A stretch of DNA of 64,000 nt, taken from contig CAZQSZ010000006.1 in the NCBI GenBank assembly GCA_964596345.1, forward strand, positions 343,701-407,700, in the 5' to 3' direction. A program made the translations under genes and the position numbers. This DNA is from CADEDV01 sp964596345 (lineage in GTDB: Bacteria; Bacteroidota; Bacteroidia; Chitinophagales; Chitinophagaceae). Below are positions 25,845 to 34,975 of this stretch, one piece after another (the first letter of the stretch is position 1; each line of letters opens with the position of its first letter). The notes beneath the pieces were generated by a model. The model saw only the letters and a list, made by a program, of their open reading frames with translations. It was not told the DNA's origin and did not search any database.

Positions 25845-28800
25845 TCAGAACCTGATGCGGGGAATTGCATCATATCTTCCTTCACTATCATCTTCGTAGA
25901 ACTCTCTTGCACTTTCCCGGCGTGAGTAAAGCTTCTTTTTCATTTCTTTTCTCAACTGATCGTTTATCGGCTCGTCCTCTTTGATCTTTACGTCCAGCAA
26001 CCCTGCGAAGTTGTATTCGCCATAACCTTTAAAGCTGGTATTCCATCCGGGTACCACGGAAGTAAATGAAAGAGATTGATCTTTCTCATCAAATTCAAAC
26101 TGGTTCGGGTCTTCCGGCACTAACCCAACGATGGCCAGCTTCCAGCCAGCATCATCTTTTTTACTTTTATATTTAAAGAAATAAAAGAATCCCTTTTTGT
26201 CCTTATACTCAGCCGGGAGCCTGTCCACATACACTAACGTATCTGGCTTACCATACGATTGTGAAGCAACCAGGCTGCTCTTACCCAGGTCAAGATGATT
26301 ATTATATTTTACAGGAAATTTATTCAGTTGTTTCATTGTTTTCAAATCACTGTAGAGTTCATACCTGAATTCATCCAGGCTGCCGAAATAAGTGAGTAAG
26401 CTATCCGGGTAAGGTTTTTTATTTCTCATCATCAGCAGGAGTGTATTATACTTCAGCCGTTTATCGTTCGATTGCAGCATCTGTTGCAACAGCGGTTGCA
26501 CATTGGGTTTGCTGTCCCAGTAAGGCAACAACAAAGTGGCATAGAGGCTCAGGTCATCATTACCTGCATCTTTCGCTTCATAATCCAGGTAAGCCGGTTT
26601 CTTTTTATCGGTTTTACTTTCTTCTGCCTTTTCGATAGCGGCTTTCTTTTCTGCAATGGCCTGCTTTTTTAATTCCTGTTTTGCTTCGATAAAGAATTTG
26701 CTGAAATAGCCCTCATACTCTTTGGGTTTCACCAGGTTGCTGTCTACCATTCTCCCGAGTAATTGCATCATCGGATTTTTATAATCATCCAGGTTCAGCA
26801 GGGGCAGCAGGTCAGGCAAAATGGTTTGGGTCAGCTGTAAAGAGTCATGCAGTTCCCGGAGAAAATCCCCATCCTTATAACCGCCGAAGTAGTCTCCATC
26901 CATTTCAAAATTCCGGAGAGCTGACAAGGGTGGATATATTGCATATCCCTTCCCGCTTTTCTCCAGTACGGGTGGTTCAACAGTTACAATATCCCTGAAT
27001 ATATTGTAGGCATATTGTGTTTGCTGTTGCAATAATGTTTCCAGTGCGGTGTATTGAATATCGACCGTATCCCCGGCAGCATAATAGAGTTCCTTCAGGT
27101 AATCAGCAGCGGCCTTTGTCTTCATATCATCCAGCTTACCAATCAAAGCCTTTTTGGTATCCAGGTATTTTTTCTCTTCCCAGGTCAGTGAAGCAATCGC
27201 TTTCTTTAATTGTGGAAAGTCTGATGAATCAAGATCGATCGTTGCAATATTCTTTACGGCTCTTTTATGCAAAACACTGTCCCGGCTCATGAAATCAGCA
27301 AAGAAAACAGCTGATTTTTTTTCAAATGGGTTGATGCCTTTTAACGTATCAGCCGGCGCAAACGTTTCATAAAACGATTTTATAAATACACTGGGCTGAC
27401 TCAACGTATCCGATTGTGTGGTCAGTGAAAAACCCACCCCATCCTTATAATATCTTTTTGTCCACAGGGTGCGGCTGCTGCCGGTATCCGAAAGAATGGT
27501 TTCCCATACTTTCATTTTATTGGGCAGCTCATATTTCTTTTTATGCCGGACGATCCAGGTGGAATCTCCCCGGAAGGAAACCGTTTCGGTATCATCATCC
27601 AGCCGGCTGCTGTCCTTTGTATAGAAATACCTGGGCGATTTGTAGAACGACACATATATCTTTTCTCCCGTAGTATCATTACTGATCACTTTGCTGCGGT
27701 AGGCCCCGCCTTCCAGCATATCATTTTCAGTTTCCTCTTCTTCCTCATCTCCATAGCCGCCAAAGTAATTGAAGCGGGGCATATCCAGCTTTTCCTTTTT
27801 TTGTTCCGGGAAAACAGGGCTGTTCACGGTGAAGTACAAAGAAGTATCTTTTCTTTCTTTCACCTCCCCGTATACAAAAGGTTTGAACTCAAACGAATTC
27901 AGGAAACTCTGCATCTTCGGAATTTCCTGCTTGCCATGCGCCACGAGTGTATAATAATGCGGCCCCCGGATCAGGAAACGGGTCATAAAAACACCCCCGC
28001 TTTTGTCCTTGTATTTACAATCCAGCGAAGGATAGCCTTTGTAAGTGCCTTGTTTCCGGCTGATATTCTTATCGATGAATTCCGATGCAGCAAATGTTTC
28101 ATCCAGCAGGCCCAGGTCAAAAGTATCTTCTCCTACGAACTGGTAATTATGAATATCAGTCCGGATTACCCGGTAATGCGTATTCGTCGTACTGTCTGCT
28201 GCATCATAGATCCAGCTTCCATCATTACCGATATAAGGATCATGCGGAAGATCAATACTGAAGCCCCCATATACGGGTGAGTATTTTCGCCAGCCTTTCA
28301 AAGCCAGATCCGTATTCTTTTCTCTCAGCTGGATACTGTTAAAGAATTTACCGGCTTCAGTTCCCAGTTTTACATAATCCCCATTACCACTCATTTTGAA
28401 AAACAAAATTTCAAACGGGGTGATGATGATATTGTACCGCTGTATATCGCCTCTTCTTGTTTTATTGGTAATATCAAAGCCGGTATAGCCATTGCGGGTG
28501 ATCTTTATTTTGGAAACGATCTTCCCGGGAATATTTTCATACAGGAGGCTGTCGACCTTTTTATATACATCGGTGGTAGTATGTCCCCACATCCAGCCAT
28601 TGGTCATTATCCTAGTCACCATGTAGTAGCTTCCATTCGCCATATCAGCATACTGTTGCTGATCTAGCGAAATATTTTCCCCAAACTTGTAAAATTTACC
28701 GGGGATATCCACTTTATAAAAACCATCTTCCGAAGTTTGTGTGCTGAAAGTAACCGGCACCCTGATCTTCTCCACCTGTTCCTTGTGTTTACTATCCCTT

Positions 28801-29696
28801 TCACCCATCTGTACCGGTCTCAGTTTATAGCCTTTGGCCCGGAGCATTTCGATCACTCCCCGCTGGCCCGGCAGGTGGGCCGCACCAACACCCACAAACA
28901 AAGTGGATTTACTTTTCAAAATAGAATCAATAGAATTGGCCTGGATCTCATTCCGCTTGTATAAGAATTTCTCATCAAACGCATCCGACATACTGTTGAG
29001 CTTGTTGATGGAGTCCAGCCGGTCCAGGTTCCCGGTACGGTAAGCTTCCTGTAATTTATCCATCCCGTACTCTTCATCAATATCATAGCTCCGCTCTTTA
29101 ATGTTTTTGTCTTTTGCGGCATCCTTATATGCTTCCTGCATCAGCTTCATACTCTCTCCGTAATTTTCAACGCCGGCCACTTTCTTGCCCCATTTCTTCC
29201 CGCACTGGTAGATATACATGTCGAGATAGGTATCCTCTTCAAAATCGGCGGATTCATTTCCGTAGGAGCGATACAAAAGGTTATTGATAGTGGAAGGATT
29301 ACTGTACAGGGAACTTTCTATCTTTTTATCGTACTTATAAAATTTCAGCGTAGAAATTTTCAGATAATCTGAAGGGCTGGAAAAATAACCGCCGAACCCG
29401 GCCATGCTGTAATCCATCGCTCCCAATTCATACTTGCTCATATCTTCCTGCCAGCTTTCCGGGTTGGTCTCCAAAGCCACCACATCCGCATTCCGGATGC
29501 CGATATAAAAAGAATCAGCCAGGTGAAAAGCGATCTTGCTGCTGACATGCATGGTGCCAAACAGGTAAGAAGGTTTTTTCAAACCATTGCCGCTGATCTC
29601 CCATAAAAGACCGGGGTATTTTTTGGGTTTGGGTTTTGATTGAGCTTGTAACAAAAAGGGAGTCAGGATAAGGAGTGCGACGAGGAATTTCTTCAT
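25845..29696 (-). CDS. TraB/GumN-family protein with about 1000-residue C-terminal extension
   Basis: 1283 residues: signal peptide (about 1-19), then a TraB/GumN (TIKI-like putative metalloprotease) domain to about residue 290. That domain is marked by LLWEISGNGLKKPSYLFGTMH with GTMH at 47-50, ADVVALETNPE, and GVGAAHLPGQRGVIEMLRAKGY near 270-290, which carries the second conserved His. Ordinary TraB/GumN proteins end there. The remaining 1000 residues contain two similar beta-rich stretches (around YKVDIPGKF and FSIDLPHDP), a helical region with many charged residues near 860-1080, and a Tyr/Asp-rich end. I recognise no family for this part. Monocistronic; function unknown, probably periplasmic or surface. 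Confidence 0.8.
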   Translation of the reverse strand: MKKFLVALLILTPFLLQAQSKPKPKKYPGLLWEISGNGLKKPSYLFGTMHVSSKIAFHLADSFYIGIRNADVVALETNPESWQEDMSKYELGAMDYSMAGFGGYFSSPSDYLKISTLKFYKYDKKIESSLYSNPSTINNLLYRSYGNESADFEEDTYLDMYIYQCGKKWGKKVAGVENYGESMKLMQEAYKDAAKDKNIKERSYDIDEEYGMDKLQEAYRTGNLDRLDSINKLNSMSDAFDEKFLYKRNEIQANSIDSILKSKSTLFVGVGAAHLPGQRGVIEMLRAKGYKLRPVQMGERDSKHKEQVEKIRVPVTFSTQTSEDGFYKVDIPGKFYKFGENISLDQQQYADMANGSYYMVTRIMTNGWMWGHTTTDVYKKVDSLLYENIPGKIVSKIKITRNGYTGFDITNKTRRGDIQRYNIIITPFEILFFKMSGNGDYVKLGTEAGKFFNSIQLREKNTDLALKGWRKYSPVYGGFSIDLPHDPYIGNDGSWIYDAADSTTNTHYRVIRTDIHNYQFVGEDTFDLGLLDETFAASEFIDKNISRKQGTYKGYPSLDCKYKDKSGGVFMTRFLIRGPHYYTLVAHGKQEIPKMQSFLNSFEFKPFVYGEVKERKDTSLYFTVNSPVFPEQKKEKLDMPRFNYFGGYGDEEEEETENDMLEGGAYRSKVISNDTTGEKIYVSFYKSPRYFYTKDSSRLDDDTETVSFRGDSTWIVRHKKKYELPNKMKVWETILSDTGSSRTLWTKRYYKDGVGFSLTTQSDTLSQPSVFIKSFYETFAPADTLKGINPFEKKSAVFFADFMSRDSVLHKRAVKNIATIDLDSSDFPQLKKAIASLTWEEKKYLDTKKALIGKLDDMKTKAAADYLKELYYAAGDTVDIQYTALETLLQQQTQYAYNIFRDIVTVEPPVLEKSGKGYAIYPPLSALRNFEMDGDYFGGYKDGDFLRELHDSLQLTQTILPDLLPLLNLDDYKNPMMQLLGRMVDSNLVKPKEYEGYFSKFFIEAKQELKKQAIAEKKAAIEKAEESKTDKKKPAYLDYEAKDAGNDDLSLYATLLLPYWDSKPNVQPLLQQMLQSNDKRLKYNTLLLMMRNKKPYPDSLLTYFGSLDEFRYELYSDLKTMKQLNKFPVKYNNHLDLGKSSLVASQSYGKPDTLVYVDRLPAEYKDKKGFFYFFKYKSKKDDAGWKLAIVGLVPEDPNQFEFDEKDQSLSFTSVVPGWNTSFKGYGEYNFAGLLDVKIKEDEPINDQLRKEMKKKLYSRRESAREFYEDDSEGRYDAIPRIRF

Positions 29697-30028
29697 AAAG
29701 GGGAGGGTTCAGTTTTTAGACAGTCAACAAATTTAAGATGCAGGGGTCCAACAAAAAGCATAAAATTCGCCTTCTTAAGGCTTTATCCCATCCGTGTAAA
29801 GCGGTATTTGGCCGCGACATGCCGACCAGGATGGTAGAAAGATTGTGCAAAATAAAACGGGATTTTGGGCCCGGATGACGTAACTTCGCCGCCTTTAAAA
29901 GTCATCGTATTGACCAAGCCCGGCGCCGTAAGGCCGGATTTGATCCGCCACTGGCAAGCTTCGGGCTCACCCCCAAAGCCCTCTCCGCCCGGTTTGCGTC
30001 ATGAGATCAGGAAAAAATTATTATACTC
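29697..30028. other. Intergenic region with structured queA leader
   Basis: 332 bases between divergent genes with no credible ORF. It holds a TAACTTCG sequence (29881-29888) close to the -7 consensus. After that come the compact multi-hairpin segment 29917-29967 and a competing stem partner at 29977-29981, all upstream of queA. The part nearest the TraB-like gene (29697-29815) shows nothing I can name. Confidence 0.5.
29917..29981 (+). promoter_or_regulatory. Candidate structured RNA leader of queA
   Basis: AGCCCG (29917-29922) pairs with CGGGCT (29962-29967) and encloses three small hairpins: GCC-GTAA-GGC (29925-29934), CGGAT-TTG-ATCCG (29935-29947) and GCC-ACT-GGC (29947-29955, sharing one base with its neighbour). 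GGGCT (29963-29967) can alternatively pair with AGCCC (29977-29981), giving mutually exclusive folds. No known riboswitch family was recognised. Confidence 0.4.
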
Positions 30029-31078
30029 ATGAAGCTTTCACAATTCCGTTTCGACCTTCCGTTAAACCTTATTGCCCAGAACCCTGCGAAAAGAAGAGAA
30101 GATGCCCGGATGATGGTGGTACACCGTCACACCGGCCAGATCGAGAACAAACATTTCCGCGACATCCTGGACTATTTTGACGACAAAGACGCTTTTGTGG
30201 TGAACAACACAAAAGTATTCCCGGCCCGTATGTACGGCCGCAAGGAAAAAACAGGTGCCAAGATCGAAGTGTTCCTGCTCCGTGAATTAAATAAACCCAA
30301 CCGCCTCTGGGATGTGATCGTTGATCCCGCAAGAAAGATCCGGGTGGGCAACAAACTCTATTTCGGTGACCAGGAAGACCTGGTGGCAGAAGTAATTGAC
30401 AACACCACCAGCCGCGGCCGTACCATCCGTTTTCTGTGGGAAGGCAGTGAAGAAGAATTCCGTGCCCAGCTGGAAAAACTCGGTGAAACACCTTTGCCGA
30501 AATACATCAAAAGAAAGCCCGACGAAGAAGATAAAGAACGTTACCAGACTGTTTATGCCAAACATGAAGGAGCGGTGGCCGCACCAACTGCGGGTTTGCA
30601 TTTCAGCCGGGAGCTGATCAAGCGGCTGGAGATAAAAGGTATCCGCTTTGCGGAGGTTACCCTGCACACAGGTCTCGGTACTTTCCGCCCGATTGAAGTG
30701 GAAGACCTCAGCAAACATAAAATGGATGCAGAGTATTACAATATTGATGATACGGCCTGCAAGATCGTGAACAGGGCCAAAGAATACGGTCACCGTATCT
30801 GCTCGGTGGGCACTACCACGATGCGGGCCCTAGAGTCTTCTTTCACCGCACAGAAACTATTAAAACCCTCCGAAGGCTGGACCAATATGTTCATCCACCC
30901 GCCCTATGATTTTAATATCGCTGATTCATTGGTAACGAATTTTCATTTGCCAAAAACCAGCCTGTTGATCATGACCTGTGCCTTTGCCGGTTATGAACTG
31001 ACCATGGAAGCCTACAAAAAAGCGATCAAGGATAAATACCGGTTCTTCAGTTATGGTGATGCCCTGCTGATCATCTAA
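30029..31078 (+). CDS. queA: S-adenosylmethionine:tRNA ribosyltransferase-isomerase
   Basis: Transfers and isomerises the ribosyl part of SAM to 7-aminomethyl-7-deazaguanine in tRNA, making epoxyqueuosine. The 349-residue protein shows the family start KLSQFRFDLPLNLIAQNP. It also has DARMMVVHR, FVVNNTKVFPARMYGRK, AAPTAGLHF, the TLHTGLGTFRPI segment and VGTTTMRALES near the end. Length is standard. It has a long structured leader and a strong intrinsic terminator directly downstream, so it is transcribed alone. No other queuosine gene is in the window. Confidence 0.96.
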   Translation: MKLSQFRFDLPLNLIAQNPAKRREDARMMVVHRHTGQIENKHFRDILDYFDDKDAFVVNNTKVFPARMYGRKEKTGAKIEVFLLRELNKPNRLWDVIVDPARKIRVGNKLYFGDQEDLVAEVIDNTTSRGRTIRFLWEGSEEEFRAQLEKLGETPLPKYIKRKPDEEDKERYQTVYAKHEGAVAAPTAGLHFSRELIKRLEIKGIRFAEVTLHTGLGTFRPIEVEDLSKHKMDAEYYNIDDTACKIVNRAKEYGHRICSVGTTTMRALESSFTAQKLLKPSEGWTNMFIHPPYDFNIADSLVTNFHLPKTSLLIMTCAFAGYELTMEAYKKAIKDKYRFFSYGDALLII

Positions 31079-31106
31079 CCAGGTAATTATATTGCTTAGA
31101 ATACAG

Positions 31107-31135
31107 ACAGCCCCACGAATGTGGGGCTGTTTTTT
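31107..31135 (+). terminator. Rho-independent terminator of queA
   Basis: Perfect 10-base stem (31107-31116 with 31121-31130, arms ACAGCCCCAC/GTGGGGCTGT), GAAT loop, followed by a T tract. Confidence 0.92.
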
Positions 31136-31162
31136 GTACATTAGTTGTTCCTAATCTTATTT

Positions 31163-31654
31163 ATGTATTCATTCAGAAGTAAGAAACCCCATTCAAAAAG
31201 ACGATTTATAGTTTATTACTCTATTCAGTTACTCCTAGCTATTGTCTTGATTACCGTTGGATTTGGTTTTAAAATATTTAAACAGGAAAGATTTCCGTTC
31301 TACACCATCTTAGCTGCTGCGACTCTTATTGTTAGCTTTATTCGTGATAGTACTTCAACTGTTTTCAATGCAGTAATAATAGACGAACAAAAACAGCTTA
31401 TTACATTTTATTGCTTCAGGTTCTGGAAAGGTGAATTTCCCCTGGAAAGGAGTTTTGATGAAACTAAAATTGAAATAGATCCCAGCTATTCCACAGGGCT
31501 GTTCTCGCAAGGCCAGCCGGCCATTTTCTTTTTCAAAAACAAACCAGGCCAATTTTATGTGTCAGAAAAAAAAGATGGTTTCTCAAAAAAAACAATGGCG
31601 GACTTATCTGAAATACTCAAAAAAATTACAAGCCCGGCAACAGTAACCACCTGA
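31163..31654 (+). CDS. Small two-helix membrane protein of unknown function
   Basis: 163 residues from the ATG at 31163 (MYSFRSKKPH). A TTG at 31145 would add six residues but lies almost on the queA terminator. There are two hydrophobic segments (about 14-38 and 44-60). A soluble part of about 100 residues with alternating strands follows (VIIDEQKQLITFYCFRFWKGEFPLE), reminiscent of PH-like membrane-associated domains. The family is not recognised. Base composition is slightly more AT-rich than the neighbouring queA. No operon partner is evident. Confidence 0.6.
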   Translation: MYSFRSKKPHSKRRFIVYYSIQLLLAIVLITVGFGFKIFKQERFPFYTILAAATLIVSFIRDSTSTVFNAVIIDEQKQLITFYCFRFWKGEFPLERSFDETKIEIDPSYSTGLFSQGQPAIFFFKNKPGQFYVSEKKDGFSKKTMADLSEILKKITSPATVTT

Positions 31655-31724
31655 CACCTTACTCCACTTTCTTAACCTTCCCCTAACACAATCATTCCGT
31701 AAATTACAGTAGGAGGAAACGGTT

Positions 31725-32192
31725 ATGAAAAAGATCAGTATTCTTTCATGTGGCATTTTACTTTCTCTTCTTATCCATGCCCAAACCTACAGGGGCAATA
31801 CCAACACAACAACCCCGGAGGAAAAACTGAATGAACTCTATTGTTCAGGGCTTTTTAAATCAACTGACGGAACCATTCTGGATGTTGCTTCCAATACCAG
31901 TGTCAAAGGCTACCTGAATATTCTGGACTGGTTGCAGGGCCGGGTGGCGGGTTTGCAGGTCTATACATCAAGAATGGGTGTCAGCATCCCCGTGATCCGC
32001 GGTTCGGTACCCGGCATCTACGTGGATGAAATGCCGGTACCTATGAGTTACCTGCAGATGCTGAATATAAATGATATTGCCATTGTGAAAGTGATCAAAA
32101 CGCCTTTCTATGGTGGTTTCAATGGCGGCGGTGGTGCTATTGCTATCTACACCCTGGGTGGCGAAGAGGAAGGAGAAGAAAGCGGACGATAA
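31725..32192 (+). CDS. Exported stand-alone TonB-receptor plug-like protein
   Basis: 155 residues with a signal peptide ending near LIHAQ. The rest resembles only the plug domain of SusC/TonB-dependent receptors. NILDWLQGRVAGLQV matches the plug consensus NVxDALQGRVAGVxV. It is followed by PVIRGSVPGIYVDEMPV, INDIAIVKVIKTP and GGGGAIAIYT, the typical plug ending. No barrel follows; the frame stops after an acidic tail (EEEGEESGR). An unusually strong AGGAGG (31711-31716) lies 8 bases before the ATG. It converges with the CarboxypepD_reg gene, with one base between the stops. It could be a genuine single-domain protein or a receptor remnant; the intact frame favours the former. Confidence 0.7.
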   Translation: MKKISILSCGILLSLLIHAQTYRGNTNTTTPEEKLNELYCSGLFKSTDGTILDVASNTSVKGYLNILDWLQGRVAGLQVYTSRMGVSIPVIRGSVPGIYVDEMPVPMSYLQMLNINDIAIVKVIKTPFYGGFNGGGGAIAIYTLGGEEEGEESGR

Positions 32193-32193
32193 A

Positions 32194-33432
32194 TTATTGT
32201 TCCGGCACATAATCCACGGGCAGCAGGTTAGATATTTTTTCTGACCAGCCCCAGTACCAGGAGGTAAAAAAATCCTGCGGATTATAATAATTACCCTGGT
32301 CATCCACGGTAATAAATTCATCATTCAGCAGCATCACCAGCGAACGCTGGAAACCGGGCTTCCTGTTTTCCATGATCGATTTCAGGTAGGCTTCTTCTTC
32401 ATATTCTCCCTTATACGTTATATAGAGATAATTGGGGAAATACAGGGCTTTGTATTTTCCTTCAGTTTGTACAATAAGACTATCTGCGGTCAGCAAATCT
32501 TTTCCATACACATCAATTTCATCTTTCTGCCGCATCACCTGCTGGTAATAGGCGGAAGAATCGCCGGTTGTAAGAGCAGACGGGGTACCGATCTCTACCA
32601 CCATACCGCCACCGGGGCTTGTCCTGATCGTTCTTGCCGGGCCTTTATAGATTTGTTTCACTCTCTCCTTCTCCAGGTTCAGGCTGCGCTGCATCCGGCG
32701 AACTTCAAATCCTTCTTCTTTCAATTTATTGTTGTAAAGACTTTGCATAAAATGCACGACTGATCCTTTAAAGGCTTCGGTGCGGCGGCGCTGCCATTTC
32801 TCTTTAGGCTCTTTTCCTTCTTTGGTCTTGTCTTCAAACAGCGGGTAGCCGAGATAAAAAGTAGTATGCTCTTTAAAACTCACTTCAAAATTCTCCAGCT
32901 GGTATTTGATCGTATAACCGAGTGCTTTGTTCTCAATAATGATCGGCTCATCAGCATAAGCTATTACCCGGTTACTTTTTTTATAGTACCTGAATCTGAT
33001 CTTGCCCGTGTTTTTTATTTTGCAATGTGTTCCGTTCTCCGTGGTGCCGATAAAATTATCCATGAACATCTTCCCCCATTTGTCCCAGCCTTCTTCAAGA
33101 AAGGGTTCTACAGTTACATTCGCTAACTCCTTTACCTTAACAGACAGCTGCACTTTTACCTGCAGCGGCAATTGCTGTTCGCTGAATGAATAGACATTGG
33201 TCTCATAACCGATACAGGAAATCACCAGGTCATGTTTACCGGCCGGCACATCATGCAGTTCAAACTGTCCTTCGCTGTTGGTGACGGTTCCCTTCGATGT
33301 ATTGCTGATAAAAACACTGCTGCCGGGAATGGCAGTACCTGTGGCTTCAGTCACTACACGGCCTTTAATGGTTCGCTGGGCATGGGCCGTAAAGGCCAAC
33401 AGGGTTAATAATAAGATTGCCGGTACTCGCAT
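32194..33432 (-). CDS. Exported protein with CarboxypepD_reg-like domain
   Basis: From ATG 33432 the product starts with the signal peptide MRVPAILLLTLLAFTAHA. It continues with a carboxypeptidase-regulatory-like beta-sandwich (RTIKGRVVTEATGTAIPGSSVFI through VQLSVKVKEL, about 20-110), as found at the N-terminus of many Bacteroidota surface proteins. The remaining 300 residues (from VEPFLEEGWDKWGKMFMDNFIG) have a pattern shared by many phylum members of unknown role. No TonB plug or barrel is present here. The 16 codons upstream of the chosen start lack signal character. It is adjacent and convergent to the plug-only protein, which invites the idea that the two interact. Confidence 0.75.
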   Translation of the reverse strand: MRVPAILLLTLLAFTAHAQRTIKGRVVTEATGTAIPGSSVFISNTSKGTVTNSEGQFELHDVPAGKHDLVISCIGYETNVYSFSEQQLPLQVKVQLSVKVKELANVTVEPFLEEGWDKWGKMFMDNFIGTTENGTHCKIKNTGKIRFRYYKKSNRVIAYADEPIIIENKALGYTIKYQLENFEVSFKEHTTFYLGYPLFEDKTKEGKEPKEKWQRRRTEAFKGSVVHFMQSLYNNKLKEEGFEVRRMQRSLNLEKERVKQIYKGPARTIRTSPGGGMVVEIGTPSALTTGDSSAYYQQVMRQKDEIDVYGKDLLTADSLIVQTEGKYKALYFPNYLYITYKGEYEEEAYLKSIMENRKPGFQRSLVMLLNDEFITVDDQGNYYNPQDFFTSWYWGWSEKISNLLPVDYVPEQ

Positions 33433-33511
33433 GTACCGGCAATTTACAATCTGCTTCTTACAATTATCCCGTCTTAACATTAATTAACCTCGCCTGTGTC
33501 GTTCCTGCGAC

Positions 33512-34834
33512 TTACTCCAATCCAAACATACCTTTATTCAGCTGCTGCAGTATCTGTGTTTTATATTCGGCCGGCACCAGCAGGGAAATATTATGCGGGC
33601 TTCCTCCATAACTTACCATCCGAACCGGGATATTCATGATGGAGCCGAATAATTTTTTTACCATATCCTCGGTCTTGGCTATTTCATTCCCTACTACAGA
33701 TATGATCGTCTGGTTCTGATCCACTTCTACCGTACCAAAGGGTTCCAGTTCTTTCAGTATATCTTTCAGGTGAGCAGCACTGTCGATCGTCAGTGATACG
33801 GCAACTTCAGAAGTAGTGATCATATCAATCGGTGTCCTGTATTTTTCAAATACCTCGAATATCTTTCTTAAAAAACCATAGGCCAGTAACATGCGGCTGC
33901 TCTTGATGCGGATGGCAATGATATTATCTTTAGCAGCCACCGCTTTCACTCCCACACTTCCTGCCTTCTCTTCGATCAGCGTTCCTTTGGCCTGCGGCTC
34001 CATCGTATTGAGCAGTTTCACCGGCACATTATAGGTTTGTGCCGGCCAGATAGACGCCGGGTGCAGGATCTTGGCCCCGAAATAAGCTAACTCTGCCGCT
34101 TCATCAAAACTCATCTGCTCCACGGGCACCGTTTTCTTAACAATTCGCGGATCATTATTATGCATCCCGTCAATATCGGTCCATATTTCGCAAACAGTTG
34201 CATTAATAGCCGCTGCGATCAGTGATGCGGAATAATCACTGCCTCCCCTTTTGAGGTTATCCACTTCGCCTCTTGCATTGCGGCAGATATAACCCTGTGT
34301 TACATAGATTTTCTTGTCTTTATACTGCTGAAGTAACTGTGACAGTTTTACTTTGATGCTGCCTACCTGCGGTTCATCATAAGAATCAATCGTCATGAAT
34401 TCCAGCGCTGGTAATAACATGTGGTCAATACCCTGTTCTTCCAGGTATACACAGAATAATTTGGTGGACAGCAATTCGCCCTGTGCCAGTATGTCTTTAT
34501 TCAATGCTTCGCTGAACGAGATTTTCAGAATGATATTGAGAAATTCAAAATGCTCGGCAATAATGGATTTGGCTTTAGCCACCGATCCGGGTTTCTGCAC
34601 CAGCCTGAAAATAAAATCCTGGTAATGCGCTTCCAGCTTATCAATAGTTTGCCGGGCAGCATTCCTGTCGCCTTTGGCAATATGTTCACCAATTTCGACC
34701 AATGCATTGGTGGTACCCGACAGAGCAGATAAGACCACGATAGCCGGTTCTGTTTCTTTGGTTACCAGCGACACAATATGATGCATCCGTTCCGGCTTGC
34801 CCACACTGGTGCCTCCAAACTTCATTACTTTCAT
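33512..34834 (-). CDS. lysC: Aspartate kinase (monofunctional)
   Basis: Phosphorylates aspartate at the entry to the lysine, methionine and threonine pathways. Residues 1-290 form the amino-acid kinase domain: MKVMKFGGTSVGKPERM at the start, then VLSALSGTT, GELLSTKLF, KRGGSDYSASLIAAAI and DIDGMHNNDPRIV. Two C-terminal ACT domains follow (about 300-440), suggesting end-product feedback control. A GGGAGGGGGAAC purine run lies just before the ATG. A hairpin at 34875-34892 lies in the leader. It is not fused to homoserine dehydrogenase. Pathway partner dapB is at 16107. Confidence 0.95.
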   Translation of the reverse strand: MKVMKFGGTSVGKPERMHHIVSLVTKETEPAIVVLSALSGTTNALVEIGEHIAKGDRNAARQTIDKLEAHYQDFIFRLVQKPGSVAKAKSIIAEHFEFLNIILKISFSEALNKDILAQGELLSTKLFCVYLEEQGIDHMLLPALEFMTIDSYDEPQVGSIKVKLSQLLQQYKDKKIYVTQGYICRNARGEVDNLKRGGSDYSASLIAAAINATVCEIWTDIDGMHNNDPRIVKKTVPVEQMSFDEAAELAYFGAKILHPASIWPAQTYNVPVKLLNTMEPQAKGTLIEEKAGSVGVKAVAAKDNIIAIRIKSSRMLLAYGFLRKIFEVFEKYRTPIDMITTSEVAVSLTIDSAAHLKDILKELEPFGTVEVDQNQTIISVVGNEIAKTEDMVKKLFGSIMNIPVRMVSYGGSPHNISLLVPAEYKTQILQQLNKGMFGLE

Positions 34835-34874
34835 TTGTTCCCCCTCCCGAGATTTTTAAGGATTATTAAGATAG

Positions 34875-34892
34875 CTGTCTATCTGTAGACAG
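34875..34892 (-). promoter_or_regulatory. Hairpin in the aspartokinase leader
   Basis: Perfect 7-base stem CTGTCTA (34875-34881) with TAGACAG (34886-34892) and a 4-base loop, about 40 bases before the lysC ATG. No U tract follows, so it is not a simple terminator. It is too small to be a lysine riboswitch. Confidence 0.35.
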
Positions 34893-34975
34893 GGCTGCAA
34901 AGATAACAGCAACAGAAGTAAGCTGAATGAATTACGATATAAAACTCGATGTATTTACGAAATCGTTACCGAAAA

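Noticed and set aside
27543..28280. Long open frame of 245 codons on the plus strand
   Set aside because: Lies entirely antisense to the TraB/GumN gene, with composition expected of a shadow frame and no recognisable domains.
29881..30028. tRNA, cobalamin riboswitch or small RNA of a known class in the queA leader
   Set aside because: The three-hairpin fold is too small for a tRNA cloverleaf (stems of 3-5 bp, no anticodon or T-loop bases). The GCCACTGG resemblance to a cobalamin element is not supported by the other conserved blocks.
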